Assembly: GCF_000877395.1 (NCBI RefSeq)
Contig: NZ_JYFE01000027.1
Coordinates: 1 to 64,000 of the forward strand
Source: Jannaschia aquimarina
GTDB lineage: Bacteria; Pseudomonadota; Alphaproteobacteria; Rhodobacterales; Rhodobacteraceae
Reading direction: 5' to 3'
DNA: 64,000 nucleotides
This document shows positions 50,210 to 60,336 of this stretch, one piece after another (positions within the stretch are counted from its first letter, which is position 1; each line of letters starts with the position of its first letter). Both the position numbers and the translations under genes were made by a program. The notes under the pieces are model-generated. The model saw only the letters and a program-made list of their open reading frames with translations. It ran no database searches and was not told the origin of the DNA.

Positions 50210-52101
50210 GCCGGCAGGGTCGTGGCGGTCCGGGGTTGGCACGGGAGATGAAGGACCGGCGGGAGGTCTTCGAGTCGCAGATCGGCTGCCGGTCTCAATT
50301 CTGCGAGGTTCAGTCCCCCTTCGCCGGCAAGCCACTCTGAAATGAGGACACGGTATCCGGCCTTGCAGGCGCCCTCGACAAGTGTCGGGTCCGGGCCATG
50401 TGATGGGCGTTCCGGATGGGCGACGGCCATCATCGGGTCGCTGAAGGCGCCCGTGAAGGTCTCGGGCGCGCCGAAGTAGAGAACGGGCTCCGAAAGGTCG
50501 TCGAGCCGCGCCGACGCTTGAGCGGTGAAGCTCCGGTGGTCTTGCGCCTTGTCGAAATCGTCGTAGGCGAGCTTTGCGGCCGTACCGATCCCGATGCCGG
50601 TCGCCGCCAGAGCGACCATCGCCGTGGCCCGTCGTGGCAGCAGCGCCGCCACGAGCGCGCAGATCGCGATGAGCCCGAAGATGCGGGTCGACGCGATCTG
50701 GTGCAGCCGGGCGTCGCCCGAGGGCAGGGCGGAGCCGAGCAGGATCGTCATTGTGACGCCTAGCACGACCCCGGTCAGGAGGAGCGGGATCGCACGTCCC
50801 GGGACATGGCTCGCCAGCCGGGAAATCGCATAGGCGCCGAGAGCGGCCATCGCGGGCACTGTCGGGAGGAAGTACCGCATGTTGGAGCCGAGGCCGCCAT
50901 GCCAGGTCCGCATCACGAACGGGGCCAGCCAGACAAGGAGCAGAAGCAGGACGAAGATCAGGCTGCGTCGATGAGCCGTGTCATGGGTCACCAGCAGAAG
51001 GGCCGCGCATCCCAGCCACGGCAAGCTCTGAAGCAACGCCTTCTTGTGAAAGCCCCAGAACGACAGGGTCCCGTCCGGCTGCGGGACGATCCCCGCTCGT
51101 CGGTCGGGAATGGCCGTCGCATCGAGAAACAAGCCGTCGATCCCGGCCCAGAACTTCATCACGGTCTGGGGGGCCACCAGACCCGCCGCTGCGATGGCCA
51201 GGACGCCTAGAAGCGCCGTCCCTTGGACCGCCCTCCGGCTGAGCGGGCGCGCGATGCGCAGGACGACGAGACCGCCGAGGATCAGCAGGACCAGCGATCC
51301 GGCGGTCAGATGGGTGGTGAAATCCGTGCCCCCTCCCCCGCTGGATCCGTAGGATAGCGGGTTCCACGTCCCGAACTTGATCGCGTTTGTGTAGGACAGA
51401 AGCGCGATCGGGGCGGCGAGGCCCGCCGCGCCGCCCGCGAGCACCTGAACCGGGCGCGCGGCCCAGAGGATCGCGGCGGCGGCGATGACCGGCAGGATCA
51501 GGATGCCATCCAGACGAAACAGCATTCCCAGGCCGATCGCGAGGCCCGAAAGCAAGGCGAGGCGCCAGGCTCCATGCTCTGCACGTGCGGAGTCGAGATA
51601 CAGCACCAAGGCGAGCGTCGTCATAAATACGCTGACCGAATGCGGCCAGTGGCCGACGACATATTCCGCCCAGAAGGTCGCGAAGACCAGCAGCAGCACC
51701 GCGCCGGTCGCGACGGGCTCGCTCCCGAAGAGGCGCAGGGCCAGGCTGCGTGTCGCGAAGAGCGTCCCGATCCCGGCGGCGACGTTGAGGGCGATCAGGC
51801 TCGACTGGCCGAAGATCGGCGTCAGGAGGGCGCCGAAGATCGCCGTCCCGGCAGGGTATTGCGGAGCAAGGCCAGCTGGCCCGTCGATCAGCAGCATGAT
51901 GCGCAGATCCGGCGAAGTGACGCCCGCGACGCCGTTCTCGACGGTCAGGCTCCCGAGCCGCCAAAGCGCATCGGCGCCGATGAAGTAGACCACTTCATCG
52001 ACATTGAAGAAGCCCGGGGAGGCCAGCACTGAGATTGCGAGAATGGCGACGGAAAGGACTAGCAGGGGCGTCTGGCCTGTCAGCCGCTCGGGCAGGGTCA
52101 T
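50185..52101 (-). CDS. Polytopic GT39/ArnT-like glycosyltransferase
   Basis: A 638-residue membrane protein with about a dozen hydrophobic segments in its first 480 residues and a soluble C-terminal part. Near the N-terminus FFNVDEVVYFIGADALWRLG contains the DE pair typical of GT-C transferases of the PMT/ArnT/GT83 type. HWPHSVSVFMTTLALVLYLDSAR and LFRLDGILILP follow. Such enzymes use polyprenyl-phosphate-linked sugars made by a GT2 partner; the upstream GT2 gene overlaps it by four bases, which fits. Donor and acceptor are unknown. The start at 52101 (MTLPERLTG) is preferred over the much longer open frame. Confidence 0.85.
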   Translation of the reverse strand: MTLPERLTGQTPLLVLSVAILAISVLASPGFFNVDEVVYFIGADALWRLGSLTVENGVAGVTSPDLRIMLLIDGPAGLAPQYPAGTAIFGALLTPIFGQSSLIALNVAAGIGTLFATRSLALRLFGSEPVATGAVLLLVFATFWAEYVVGHWPHSVSVFMTTLALVLYLDSARAEHGAWRLALLSGLAIGLGMLFRLDGILILPVIAAAAILWAARPVQVLAGGAAGLAAPIALLSYTNAIKFGTWNPLSYGSSGGGGTDFTTHLTAGSLVLLILGGLVVLRIARPLSRRAVQGTALLGVLAIAAAGLVAPQTVMKFWAGIDGLFLDATAIPDRRAGIVPQPDGTLSFWGFHKKALLQSLPWLGCAALLLVTHDTAHRRSLIFVLLLLLVWLAPFVMRTWHGGLGSNMRYFLPTVPAMAALGAYAISRLASHVPGRAIPLLLTGVVLGVTMTILLGSALPSGDARLHQIASTRIFGLIAICALVAALLPRRATAMVALAATGIGIGTAAKLAYDDFDKAQDHRSFTAQASARLDDLSEPVLYFGAPETFTGAFSDPMMAVAHPERPSHGPDPTLVEGACKAGYRVLISEWLAGEGGLNLAELRPAADLRLEDLPPVLHLPCQPRTATTLPAQTITRVP

Positions 52102-53051
52102 CCGTTGCCGCCCCGCGCCAGTTCGGCCTTCAGAAGACGGCCGCGGATCTCGGCGGACAGGACCCGGTTCGCAGCGACGAGGTCCGCGATCAGACCTCCG
52201 ACGAAGGTGACGGCGGCAGCCGCGATCAGAGCGGTCCCGATCACGAGCGACTGCACGTGGCCGTCGCCCTCTCCGATGCTGTAGAGATAGAGAAAGCGCA
52301 CGAAGGCGAAGATGCCGGGTGTCGACAGGAAGACCGCCATCACCGTGAAGAACCGGAGCGGGCTGTAGAGCACGGCGATCCGCAGGATCGTCTGCATGGA
52401 CCGCATCACGTATTGCGGGATCGACCGGATGAGACGGGACTCCCGGGTGGGGTCGTTGACCTCGACCGGGACGGACATGACCGGCATCCCCATCCGACCG
52501 GCCTGGATGATCGTCTCGAGCGTATAGGTGTAGCGGTCGAAGACATAGAGCTGCATCGCAGCGTTCTTGTGGATCGCGCGGAACCCGCTGGGTGCGTCCT
52601 GTACGTCGGTCTGGCTGGCCATGCGGACGACCCAGCTTCCGAGCCGTTGAAGCGCGCGTTTGAAGATCGAGAAATGCGCGATGGTGGTGATGGGGCGCGC
52701 TCCAATCACGATCTGCGCCTTTCCCCTCAGGATCGGGGCGGTCAGGTCGGCGATGCAGGACGCCTTGTACTGGTTGTCCCCGTCGGTGTTCACGATCACG
52801 TCCGCGCCGGCACGGAGCGCCGCTTCGAGACCGGCCATGAAGGCCGAGGCAAGCCCGTGATTGTGGGACAGGCGGACGATGTGGTCCACGCCGTTCTCCC
52901 GTGCGACCTCGATGGTGCGGTCGGTCGAGCCATCGTCGATGATCAGCCATTCGACGGAATCGAAGCCCTGCACCTCTCGCGGGAGGTCGGCCAATGTGCC
53001 GGGAAGGGTCGCTTCCTCGTTGTAGCAAGGGATCTGGATGATCAGTTTCAT
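52098..53051 (-). CDS. GT2 glycosyltransferase (polyprenyl-phosphate sugar synthase type)
   Basis: A 317-residue GT-A glycosyltransferase. The N-terminus IIQIPCYNEEATL, WLIIDDGSTDRT and the DxD pair at 90-92 (NTDGDNQY) are standard GT2 motifs. The middle holds ARPITTIAHFSIFKRALQRLGSWVVR and the C-terminal 100 residues carry two hydrophobic segments (RFFTVMAVFLSTPGIFAFVRFLY, LVIGTALIAAAAVTFVGGLI). This resembles dolichol/undecaprenyl-phosphate sugar synthases. Coupled by ATGA overlap to the GT39-like gene, suggesting a donor-then-transferase pair for surface sugars. Confidence 0.9.
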   Translation of the reverse strand: MKLIIQIPCYNEEATLPGTLADLPREVQGFDSVEWLIIDDGSTDRTIEVARENGVDHIVRLSHNHGLASAFMAGLEAALRAGADVIVNTDGDNQYKASCIADLTAPILRGKAQIVIGARPITTIAHFSIFKRALQRLGSWVVRMASQTDVQDAPSGFRAIHKNAAMQLYVFDRYTYTLETIIQAGRMGMPVMSVPVEVNDPTRESRLIRSIPQYVMRSMQTILRIAVLYSPLRFFTVMAVFLSTPGIFAFVRFLYLYSIGEGDGHVQSLVIGTALIAAAAVTFVGGLIADLVAANRVLSAEIRGRLLKAELARGGNG

Positions 53052-53355
53052 GGGCGCCCCGGATCGCGTTCGGACCCCCGATAGATCCCTAATCTGGCGA
53101 CACTTGGGCCGATGGCTCTGGAACAGTGACGAAACGAGGACAACCGGCGAAGCTCGAACGCCTCGATGCGGCCCGCCGGGATCCTGTGCCAGCGGTGTCG
53201 GACGCGGATTTGGGGGTCGTGCCGCCGTCTGGAGGACTTAATGGCACGCGACTTTCATTCGAGGTTCGTCAGACCCTGACCGCCGATGGTCGAGCTGGAA
53301 GGTGAGCTTCGGGCGGGGGTCTCGGGAATGGCACCGACCCCGCCGGGACGGACGG
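53052..53355. other. 304-bp gene-free region before the GT2 gene
   Basis: It separates the GT2 start from the end of the YggS-like gene, both on the minus strand, so it should contain the glycosyltransferase promoter. No clear promoter, hairpin longer than 7 bp, repeat or small conserved frame was recognised. Confidence 0.4.
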
Positions 53356-54009
53356 TCAGCCCTTGACGCGTGCGCCGAAGATCGCCGAGCCGACGCGGAT
53401 ATGGGTGGCGCCGAAGGCGATGGCCTCTTGGAAATCCGCGGACATGCCCATCGAGAGCCCGTCGAGGCCGTTCCTCTCGGCGATCTTGGCGAGTAGCGCG
53501 AAATGGAGGCTGGGGGCCTCATGCTCGGGCGGAATGCACATCAGTCCGTCCAGCGACAAGTCAAGTTCCCGGACTTCGGCAACAAGCGCGTCCGCCTCGT
53601 CCGGAGCTACCCCGGCCTTCTGGGGTTCCTCACCGGTATTCACCTGGACGAAGAGTCGGGGGCGGCGCCCCTCCTGTGCGGCGATGTCGGCGATGCGGCG
53701 GGCCAGCTTGATGCTGTCGACGGTGTGGATCGCGTCGAACAACCGAACGGCCGGGCGGACCTTGTTGGATTGGAGCGGGCCGATCAGGTGCAGTTCCGTG
53801 TCGGGGAACCGGTCTTTCCAGGCGGGCCACTTGTCCTGGGCCTCCTGAACGCGGTTTTCTCCGAAGATGCGATGGCCTTCCCCGAGGACGGCCTCCACCC
53901 GTTCGGGGGGCTGGACCTTGGAGACGGCGATCAGCTTGACCGAAGCGGGATCGCGCCTGGCGCGGTCGCAGGCCCGGGTCAGGCGCTCGGTGATGTCGGA
54001 CAGGCTCAT
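53356..54009 (-). CDS. YggS-family PLP-binding protein
   Basis: A 217-residue PLP-binding TIM-barrel protein of the YggS/PROSC family, which controls free PLP levels and amino-acid/keto-acid balance. PLP Lys31 is in LIAVSKVQPPE. FGENRVQEAQDKW, LHLIGPLQSNK, VQVNTGEEPQKAG, LSMGMSADFQEAIAFGATHIRVGSAIFG are family signatures. The length is normal. It follows the porin terminator on the same strand, so it is expressed separately. Confidence 0.95.
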   Translation of the reverse strand: MSLSDITERLTRACDRARRDPASVKLIAVSKVQPPERVEAVLGEGHRIFGENRVQEAQDKWPAWKDRFPDTELHLIGPLQSNKVRPAVRLFDAIHTVDSIKLARRIADIAAQEGRRPRLFVQVNTGEEPQKAGVAPDEADALVAEVRELDLSLDGLMCIPPEHEAPSLHFALLAKIAERNGLDGLSMGMSADFQEAIAFGATHIRVGSAIFGARVKG

Positions 54010-54083
54010 GGCGCGGGTCTAGCGTGCCGGACCGGGAAGGTGAATCGCAAAGGCGGCCGGGACGCCGCGTATGTTTGTGGGTC

Positions 54084-54118
54084 AAAAAAAGAAGAGAGCG
54101 GGCGCAAGGCCCGCTCTC
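54084..54118 (-). terminator. Rho-independent terminator of the porin gene
   Basis: On the minus strand the 10-bp perfect stem GAGAGCGGGC / GCCCGCTCTC with a 5-base loop is followed by TTCTTTTTTT, 26 bp past the porin stop. A strong terminator suits a highly expressed gene. Confidence 0.95.
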
Positions 54119-54143
54119 CCTTGAACGAAGATCCTTGGAAGGA

Positions 54144-55220
54144 TCAGAAGCTCATCGCGACGCCGAGCGACACGGTGTCGATTTCGAAGTCCAGCGCGGT
54201 GCCGGCAACATCAACATCCGAGCGGCCGTAGCCGAACTGGATCTCGGCGCCACCGCCCAGATCGTAACCGGCGGTCAGGCCGATGCCGTCGACTTCGATG
54301 TCATCGTGGTCGTACTGGCCGTAGTTGGCCGAGACCGAGATGGCACCCGAGGAGTAGCCGATGCCGATGCCGACGTGGTCGGTGTCGTCGCCGTCCGTCA
54401 GGAAGCGGCCCGACTGGGCTTCGGGATCGCCGGCGATGGCCTGAGCGGCGCCCAGGTTGATCGACGGGATGTGGTTGCCGAAGCGCATGTAGCTGATGCC
54501 AGCCGAGAAGTCGCCGAAGGAGCCGGCAACCGACAGACCCCAGGTGTCGACGGAGACGTCGGCCAGTTCGGCTGCCTGGTAACCAGCGCCGAGAGCAACC
54601 GTGGTGCCGCCCAGGTCGAGGTCGTACTTGAAGCCGATGCCCAGGACGTCGTCGTTGTCGTCGCCGTCATCATCGTCAAGCTCGGCCGAAACCGCGACGC
54701 CGAAGGCGCCGAACGAGTAGTCGTAGCGCAGGATCTGGCCGTCATACAGACCGTCGAGGCCGGCATTGCCGTTGTAGCCCAGCGTCTCTTCGTCGTCCTG
54801 GATCGAGCCGTTCGAGAACAGCGTCTCGGTCAGGGCCCAGTCCAGCGCGCCGTCGGTGTCGCCCATCGTGATGGTGCCGAAGGCGCCCGACAGGAAGATG
54901 ACTTCGCCGCCCTGGTCGGTCGACGAGAAGGCGTCGCCGTCATCGGATTCATCGAGGTCGATCGACGCACCGAAGGTCAGGCCGCCGTCGGTTTCACCGG
55001 ACATGGTGAAGGTGACGTCGATGTCGGTGTGGAAGCTGGTCGAGTCGCTGGTGTCGAAGTCCGAAACGAACGGGTTCAGCGGATCGGTTTCGTCAATGAC
55101 AGCTTCCACGTTGTCGACGCGCGAAATGCCCATCTCGGCGGAGCCGGACAGGGTGATGTCCGCAGACGCGGCGCCAGCGAAGGCGACGAGCGCGGTCGAG
55201 GCGAAGAGTACGTTCTTCAT
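54144..55220 (-). CDS. Outer-membrane porin (acidic, Rhodobacter type)
   Basis: A 358-residue porin with a cleavable signal peptide (MKNVLFASTALVAFAGAASA). The mature part consists of amphipathic strands such as ITLSGSAEMGISRV, GGLTFGASIDLDE and SISVSANYGQYD-like repeats, and ends in the outer-membrane signal VSLGVAMSF with a C-terminal Phe. Runs of Asp (DDDDGDDNDD) occur in the putative extracellular loops, giving a strongly acidic protein. It forms a general diffusion pore. GAGGGAAC precedes the ATG and a strong terminator follows; it is a single gene. Confidence 0.93.
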   Translation of the reverse strand: MKNVLFASTALVAFAGAASADITLSGSAEMGISRVDNVEAVIDETDPLNPFVSDFDTSDSTSFHTDIDVTFTMSGETDGGLTFGASIDLDESDDGDAFSSTDQGGEVIFLSGAFGTITMGDTDGALDWALTETLFSNGSIQDDEETLGYNGNAGLDGLYDGQILRYDYSFGAFGVAVSAELDDDDGDDNDDVLGIGFKYDLDLGGTTVALGAGYQAAELADVSVDTWGLSVAGSFGDFSAGISYMRFGNHIPSINLGAAQAIAGDPEAQSGRFLTDGDDTDHVGIGIGYSSGAISVSANYGQYDHDDIEVDGIGLTAGYDLGGGAEIQFGYGRSDVDVAGTALDFEIDTVSLGVAMSF

Positions 55221-55481
55221 TTTGTTCCCTCGTGTTTCTCAAGGATCGTCCCCACCACGGGAATCGCGTTGGGCGTGATCGTCGTTTCGACCATCGGCGC
55301 GGCCCCCGCAAGCAAGGCCCCCCGGCGGTTCCGGTTTTCGCCCGGTCCTTGGTGCAGTCTTGCCACAGTGCCTCCGAAGCCCGCCCAACTCCCGCCACGC
55401 TGCGTCCGGTCGGCCACAGGCGCGCCCTTGGCAGCGGCGCGCGCGCGCGCTACGCAGGCGCGAGCCAAGAGGGATAGCGGA

Positions 55482-55988
55482 ATGCGGGCAGGCGCGATGT
55501 TCAGGGTGACGGGATGGGTCGCGGCCGCGGCGCTGCTGGCCGGTTGCGGCGGGGGCGACCTCTTCGGGCAAACCAACGAGGAGCGGATCGCCAATCAGGA
55601 GAATCCGCGCACGATCGCGCGCGAGGCACGGGCGAACCGGCGCACCTCCTCGGTGTTCGACCTGTTCGACAACCGCGACGACCCCAATGTCACGCTGGAA
55701 GTGAACAAGTATCTCTGGGCGGCCTCGCTGGACGTGCTGTCGTTCCTGCCGGTGCAGGCGGCCGATCCGTTCTCGGGCGTGATCCAGTTCGGTTACGGCA
55801 CCCCGCCGGGCGGCGGCCGCGCCTACCAGGCCACCGTCTACGTGCAGGACCCCGCGCTGGACGCGCGCAGCCTGAACGTCGCGTTGCGCACCCGCAGCGG
55901 TGCCGTCAGCCGGGAGACGCAGCGCGCCATCGAGGACGCCATCCTGACCCGCGCGCGTCAGCTTCGCATTCGCGACTCGCGCCTCTGA
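55482..55988 (+). CDS. DUF3576 lipoprotein
   Basis: A 168-residue predicted lipoprotein of the alphaproteobacterial DUF3576 family. The lipobox is in AALLAGCGGG. The conserved part holds NKYLWAASLDVLSFLPVQAADPFSGVIQFGYGTPPGGGRAYQATVYVQDPALDARSLN in several strands. The start at 55482 or an ATG five codons later (MFRVTGW) would both give a signal peptide. It lies 53 bp upstream of leuS in the same direction and probably belongs to that transcript. Likely outer-membrane anchored; role unknown. Confidence 0.88.
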   Translation: MRAGAMFRVTGWVAAAALLAGCGGGDLFGQTNEERIANQENPRTIAREARANRRTSSVFDLFDNRDDPNVTLEVNKYLWAASLDVLSFLPVQAADPFSGVIQFGYGTPPGGGRAYQATVYVQDPALDARSLNVALRTRSGAVSRETQRAIEDAILTRARQLRIRDSRL

Positions 55989-56041
55989 CACGATAATCCA
56001 TCCCGCGGGCGCGCCCGGCGGGACCCGCCGGAGTGACACCG

Positions 56042-58639
56042 ATGGACCGATACGACACCTCGCAGATCGAGCCGAAATGGCAGAAGGCGTGGGACGAGGC
56101 CGACCTCTTCCGCGCCGTGCGCGACGAGCGCCCCAAATACTACGTGCTGGAGATGTTCCCCTATCCGTCCGGGCGCATCCATATCGGGCATGTGCGCAAC
56201 TACACGATGGGCGACGTCATCGCGCGGTACAGATCGTCCTGCGGGTTCAGCGTTCTGCACCCGATGGGCTGGGATGCGTTCGGCATGCCGGCCGAGAATG
56301 CCGCGATGGCGTCAGGCGGCCACCCGAAGGACTGGACCTACTCCAACATCGACACGATGCGCGGCCAGATGAAGCCGCTGGGCCTGTCGATCGACTGGTC
56401 GCGCGAATTCGCCACCTGTGACCCGGAATATTACGGCCAGCAGCAGGCTCTGTTCCTCGACATGCTGGAGGCGGGGCTGGTCTACCGCAAGCCGGCGATC
56501 GTGAACTGGGACCCGGTCGACATGACCGTGCTGGCCAACGAGCAGGTGATCGACGGCAAGGGCTGGCGCTCCGGTGCGGAGGTGGAGCGGCGCGAGCTGG
56601 TCCAGTGGGCCTTCGCCATCTCGTCGATGGCCGAGGACCTGCTGGACAGCCTCGACCGGCTGGAGGATTGGCCCGAGAAGGTCCGCCTGATGCAGGAGAA
56701 CTGGATCGGGAGGTCGCGGGGTGCGCAATTCAGCTTCGAGGTGGAAACGGCGCCAGACGGTCACGGTGCGATCGAGGTCTACACGACGCGGCCGGACACG
56801 ATCTTCGGGGCGTCCTTCGTCGGAATCTCTCCCGATCATCCTCTCGCGAAGACGCTCGAGGCCGAGGATCCGGACGTCGCGTCGTTTTGCTCACGGTGCC
56901 GAAAGCTCGGAACGACGGCCGAGGCCGTGGAGAAGGCCGAGAAGCTAGGCTTCGACACGGGGCTGCGCGCGCGGCTGCCGGGCGGGTTCGTTGAAGACCT
57001 CCCGGTCTACATCGCGAACTTCATCCTGATGGATTATGGTACCGGCGCGATCTTCGGCTGCCCGGCGCACGACCAGCGGGACCACGATTTCGCGGTGAAG
57101 TACGGCCTGCGGATCGTCGAAGTCATGCGCCCGAAAGGCGCGGATCGTGACGACGGGATCGAGCTGCCTGCCATCCTGGAGGCGCCTTTCGTTCCGCCCA
57201 AGGATGAACTGGTTGAGTATATCCGCCCGGTGGCTGGCCCGGATCAGATGACGGGGCAGCAGGCGATCGACCATGCCGTGTCGTGGTTCGAGACGGTGCA
57301 TCGGAAGTCGGACAATGTGGATAGGCAGCTTGGCGTGGGCGTGACCAAGTATCGCCTGCGCGACTGGGGGCTGAGTCGCCAGCGCTACTGGGGCTGCCCG
57401 ATCCCGGTCGTGCATTGCGACACCTGCGGCGTGGTGCCCGAGAAGAAGGAGAATCTGCCGATCCGTCTGCCCGATGACGTGACCTTCGACGTGCCCGGCA
57501 ACCCGCTGGACCGGCACCCGACCTGGCGCGACGTGGCCTGCCCGAATTGCGGCGCCCCGGCGAAGCGCGAAACGGACACGATGGACACCTTCGTCGATTC
57601 GTCCTGGTACTTCGCCCGCTTCACCGCGCCCCGGGCCGAGACGCCGACCGATCTGGACGACGCCGCGTACTGGATGAATGTCGACCAGTATATCGGCGGG
57701 ATCGAGCATGCGATCCTGCACCTGCTCTATTCACGGTTCTTCGCCCGCGCGATGGTCCGGACCGGCCACCTGCCCCAGGGTACCGAAGAGCCGTTCGACG
57801 CGCTCTTCACGCAAGGCATGGTGACGCACCCGGCCTATGTGACCAAGGGCGACAAGGGGCAGCCCGTCTACCATCTGCCCGAAGACGTGGATGTCTCGGC
57901 CCGCAAGGTCGCCGCGACCGGAGAGGCCGTGGACGTCATCCCCGCGATCAAGATGTCCAAGTCGAAGAAGAACGTCGTCGACCCGATGGACATCATCGCC
58001 CGCTACGGGGCCGACACGGCCCGCTGGTTCGTCATCTCCGACAGTCCGCCCGAGCGGGATTTCGAATGGACACCCGAAGGCGCCGAGGCGGTGGCCAAGC
58101 ACCTCTCGCGGGTCCACAGGCTGGCCACCGACATCGCGCGTGCGGACCGGGATGCCAACGAGCATGACGCCGCATTGGAGAAGGCGACGGCGCGGGCCGT
58201 CCACGAGGTGACCGAGGGGATCGAGGGCTTCGGTTTCAACAAGGCGGTGGCCAAGCTCTACGAGTTCACCAACGCGATTTCCAAATCCGACGCGGGGGCC
58301 GAGGCACGGCGCGCGGCGATGCGGACGCTGGCCCAGCTCATGGCGCCGATGACCCCCCACCTGGCCGAGGAGGTCTGGCAGATGCTGGACGGTGAGGGCT
58401 TCGTGATGCGCGCGCCCTGGCCCAAGGCCGATCCCGCGCTGCTGGTGGACGACACGGTGACCCTGCCGATCCAGATCAACGGCAAGAAGAAGGCCGAGAT
58501 CGAGGTCGCCAAGGACGCCGACAAGGCCACGGTCGAGGCGCTGGTGTTGGATCAGCCCGCGGTCGTGAAGGCGCTGGACGGCGGCCAGCCGAAAAAGCTG
58601 ATCGTCGTGCCCGGCCGGATTGTGAACGTCGTGGTCTGA
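56042..58639 (+). CDS. leuS: Leucyl-tRNA synthetase
   Basis: An 865-residue class I aminoacyl-tRNA synthetase that charges tRNA-Leu. The HIGH motif is in [20 protein letters not shown] and the KMSKS motif in [16 protein letters not shown]. The CP1 editing domain carries the conserved [13 protein letters not shown], and the zinc-ribbon-like Cys pairs (CDTCG, CPNCG) are seen. The ATG at 56042 has GGAG nine bases upstream; a GTG nine bases earlier is the alternative. It is the first of leuS-lptE-holA, a familiar alphaproteobacterial order. Confidence 0.97.
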   Translation: MDRYDTSQIEPKWQKAWDEADLFRAVRDERPKYYVLEMFPYPSGRIHIGHVRNYTMGDVIARYRSSCGFSVLHPMGWDAFGMPAENAAMASGGHPKDWTYSNIDTMRGQMKPLGLSIDWSREFATCDPEYYGQQQALFLDMLEAGLVYRKPAIVNWDPVDMTVLANEQVIDGKGWRSGAEVERRELVQWAFAISSMAEDLLDSLDRLEDWPEKVRLMQENWIGRSRGAQFSFEVETAPDGHGAIEVYTTRPDTIFGASFVGISPDHPLAKTLEAEDPDVASFCSRCRKLGTTAEAVEKAEKLGFDTGLRARLPGGFVEDLPVYIANFILMDYGTGAIFGCPAHDQRDHDFAVKYGLRIVEVMRPKGADRDDGIELPAILEAPFVPPKDELVEYIRPVAGPDQMTGQQAIDHAVSWFETVHRKSDNVDRQLGVGVTKYRLRDWGLSRQRYWGCPIPVVHCDTCGVVPEKKENLPIRLPDDVTFDVPGNPLDRHPTWRDVACPNCGAPAKRETDTMDTFVDSSWYFARFTAPRAETPTDLDDAAYWMNVDQYIGGIEHAILHLLYSRFFARAMVRTGHLPQGTEEPFDALFTQGMVTHPAYVTKGDKGQPVYHLPEDVDVSARKVAATGEAVDVIPAIKMSKSKKNVVDPMDIIARYGADTARWFVISDSPPERDFEWTPEGAEAVAKHLSRVHRLATDIARADRDANEHDAALEKATARAVHEVTEGIEGFGFNKAVAKLYEFTNAISKSDAGAEARRAAMRTLAQLMAPMTPHLAEEVWQMLDGEGFVMRAPWPKADPALLVDDTVTLPIQINGKKKAEIEVAKDADKATVEALVLDQPAVVKALDGGQPKKLIVVPGRIVNVVV

Positions 58640-58746
58640 CGCGCTGCCGCTGCCGATCCGGCGCGCCAGCGCGTCCGGCCGGGTGTCCTCCGTCTTCGAT
58701 CCGTCCCCCATTGTCCCCCGCGCCCCTCAGCCCGTAGAACGGCGCC

Positions 58747-59277
58747 ATGAACCGCCGCGCGCTGCTCCTGCTTCCTCTTCTCGCCGCCTGCGGCTTCACG
58801 CCGGTTTACGGCCCCGGCGGGCAGGCCTCGGCCTTTCGCGGGGCCGTCCGGGCGGAGGACCCGCGGACAGACGAGGAATTCGCCTTCGTCGCCCGGATCG
58901 AGGAACGGTTGGGCCGCCCATCGGCGCCGACCTACGATCTCGCCTATACATTGACATCCGATGAGACCGGCCTCGCCATCGACGGGTCCAACAACATCAC
59001 CCGCTTTTCGGTCGAGGGCCGCCTGCGCTGGACCCTCACGCGGGCCGACCGGACGATCCTTTCGGGGACCGAGACCGGCTTCACCGCCTATTCTGCCACC
59101 GGTTCGCCGATCTCGACGCTGGAATCCGAGCGCGACGCCCATCGGCGCCTGTCGATCATCCTGGCGGACAAGGTGATCGCGCAGCTTCTGTCGGGGGCCG
59201 CGTCGGGCGCGCCGATGGACGTTCTGGATGACGCGATCGAAGCGGGTCCGTTTCCCGACGATCTGACGCCCGGATGA
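58747..59277 (+). CDS. lptE: LPS-assembly lipoprotein LptE-like
   Basis: A 176-residue lipoprotein that plugs and stabilises LptD in the outer-membrane LPS translocon. The signal peptide ends in a lipobox with Cys15 (LLAACGFTPVYG), and GFTPVYG is the classical LptE start. The rest has the expected strand pattern, including YTLTSDETGLAID and RFSVEGRLRWTLTRADRTILSG. Its stop overlaps the holA start (ATGA), and it follows leuS as in many Proteobacteria. Confidence 0.92.
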   Translation: MNRRALLLLPLLAACGFTPVYGPGGQASAFRGAVRAEDPRTDEEFAFVARIEERLGRPSAPTYDLAYTLTSDETGLAIDGSNNITRFSVEGRLRWTLTRADRTILSGTETGFTAYSATGSPISTLESERDAHRRLSIILADKVIAQLLSGAASGAPMDVLDDAIEAGPFPDDLTPG

Positions 59278-60257
59278 TCCTGCGGGGCGCGCAGGCCGAC
59301 GGCTTCTTTCGCAAGCCCCCCGCCGATCTGGCCGCCGCACTGGTCTACGGCACCGATGCGATGCGCGTGTCGCTCAAGCGGCAGGACCTGATCCGCAATT
59401 TCGCCGGAGCGGAGGCGGAGCAGGATATGCGCCTGACCCGGATGGAGGCGGGCGCCGCGCGGTCCGATCCGGCCTCGGTGATCGACGCGCTCAAGGCGGT
59501 GGGGTTCTTCCCCGGCCCCCGCGTGGTCTTCGTGGACGGCGCGACCGACCAGCACGCCGCGCCGCTTGTGGCCGCGCTCGATGCCTGGGCGCCGGGCGAC
59601 GCCGCGCTGATCGTTGCGGGGGGAAACCTCAAGAAGACCTCCAAGCTGCGCAAGGCGTTCGAGGCCGATCCCAAGGCCGTCGCCATCGGTCTCTACGACG
59701 ACCCCATGACCCGAGCCGAGATCGACGCCGCCATCGCCGCCGAGGGGCTGCGTCTCACCGACGAGGCGCGACGTGATGTCGAGTCGCTGGCGACCCGGCT
59801 CGATCCCGGAGACTTTCGCCAGACGCTGACCAAGATCGCGCTCTATGCCGGTCAGGAGGTCGCGGACGGGGACGCCGTCGCGCTGATGTCGCCGACCAGT
59901 CACGAGACGGCCACCGATGATGTGATCCACGCGGCCGCCGACGGCGATCATGGCGCGATCGGGCCGCTCATGTCCCGGCTGGCCGCGCAGGGGACGTCGC
60001 CGGTAACGCTGGCGATCTTCGCCACGCGGCATTTCCAGCAGCTTCACGGGCTGGCCGCGGGCACCGGTCAGGCCTGGGGGCCGCGCCGCGACGCGATGCA
60101 GCGCCAGGCCCGCGCCTGGGGGGCCACCCGGCTGGAAGGCGCGCTCGCCCTGCTGATGGAGACGGACCTGACCCTGCGCTCCTCCTCGGCCGCGCCGCAG
60201 ATGGCGGTGATCGAGCGCGCGCTGATCCGGCTCAGCCGGATGGCCGGGGCGCGCTGA
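59274..60257 (+). CDS. holA: DNA polymerase III delta subunit
   Basis: A 327-residue clamp-loader subunit that opens the beta sliding clamp. The order of AAA+-like domain (LIRNFAGAEAEQDMRLTRMEAGAA, VFVDGAT) and C-terminal helical collar (LLMETDLTLRSSSAAPQMAVIERALIRLSR) is normal, as is the length. HolA proteins are poorly conserved, so position after lptE adds weight. It starts with ATG overlapping the lptE stop. Confidence 0.94.
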   Translation: MILRGAQADGFFRKPPADLAAALVYGTDAMRVSLKRQDLIRNFAGAEAEQDMRLTRMEAGAARSDPASVIDALKAVGFFPGPRVVFVDGATDQHAAPLVAALDAWAPGDAALIVAGGNLKKTSKLRKAFEADPKAVAIGLYDDPMTRAEIDAAIAAEGLRLTDEARRDVESLATRLDPGDFRQTLTKIALYAGQEVADGDAVALMSPTSHETATDDVIHAAADGDHGAIGPLMSRLAAQGTSPVTLAIFATRHFQQLHGLAAGTGQAWGPRRDAMQRQARAWGATRLEGALALLMETDLTLRSSSAAPQMAVIERALIRLSRMAGAR

Positions 60258-60336
60258 GGGTTCTAGCGAAATGGGAAGACCGTGCGGGCCGGTACGTTCA
60301 TAATGCGATGAACACGACGGCAGGGGGACATCCGAG

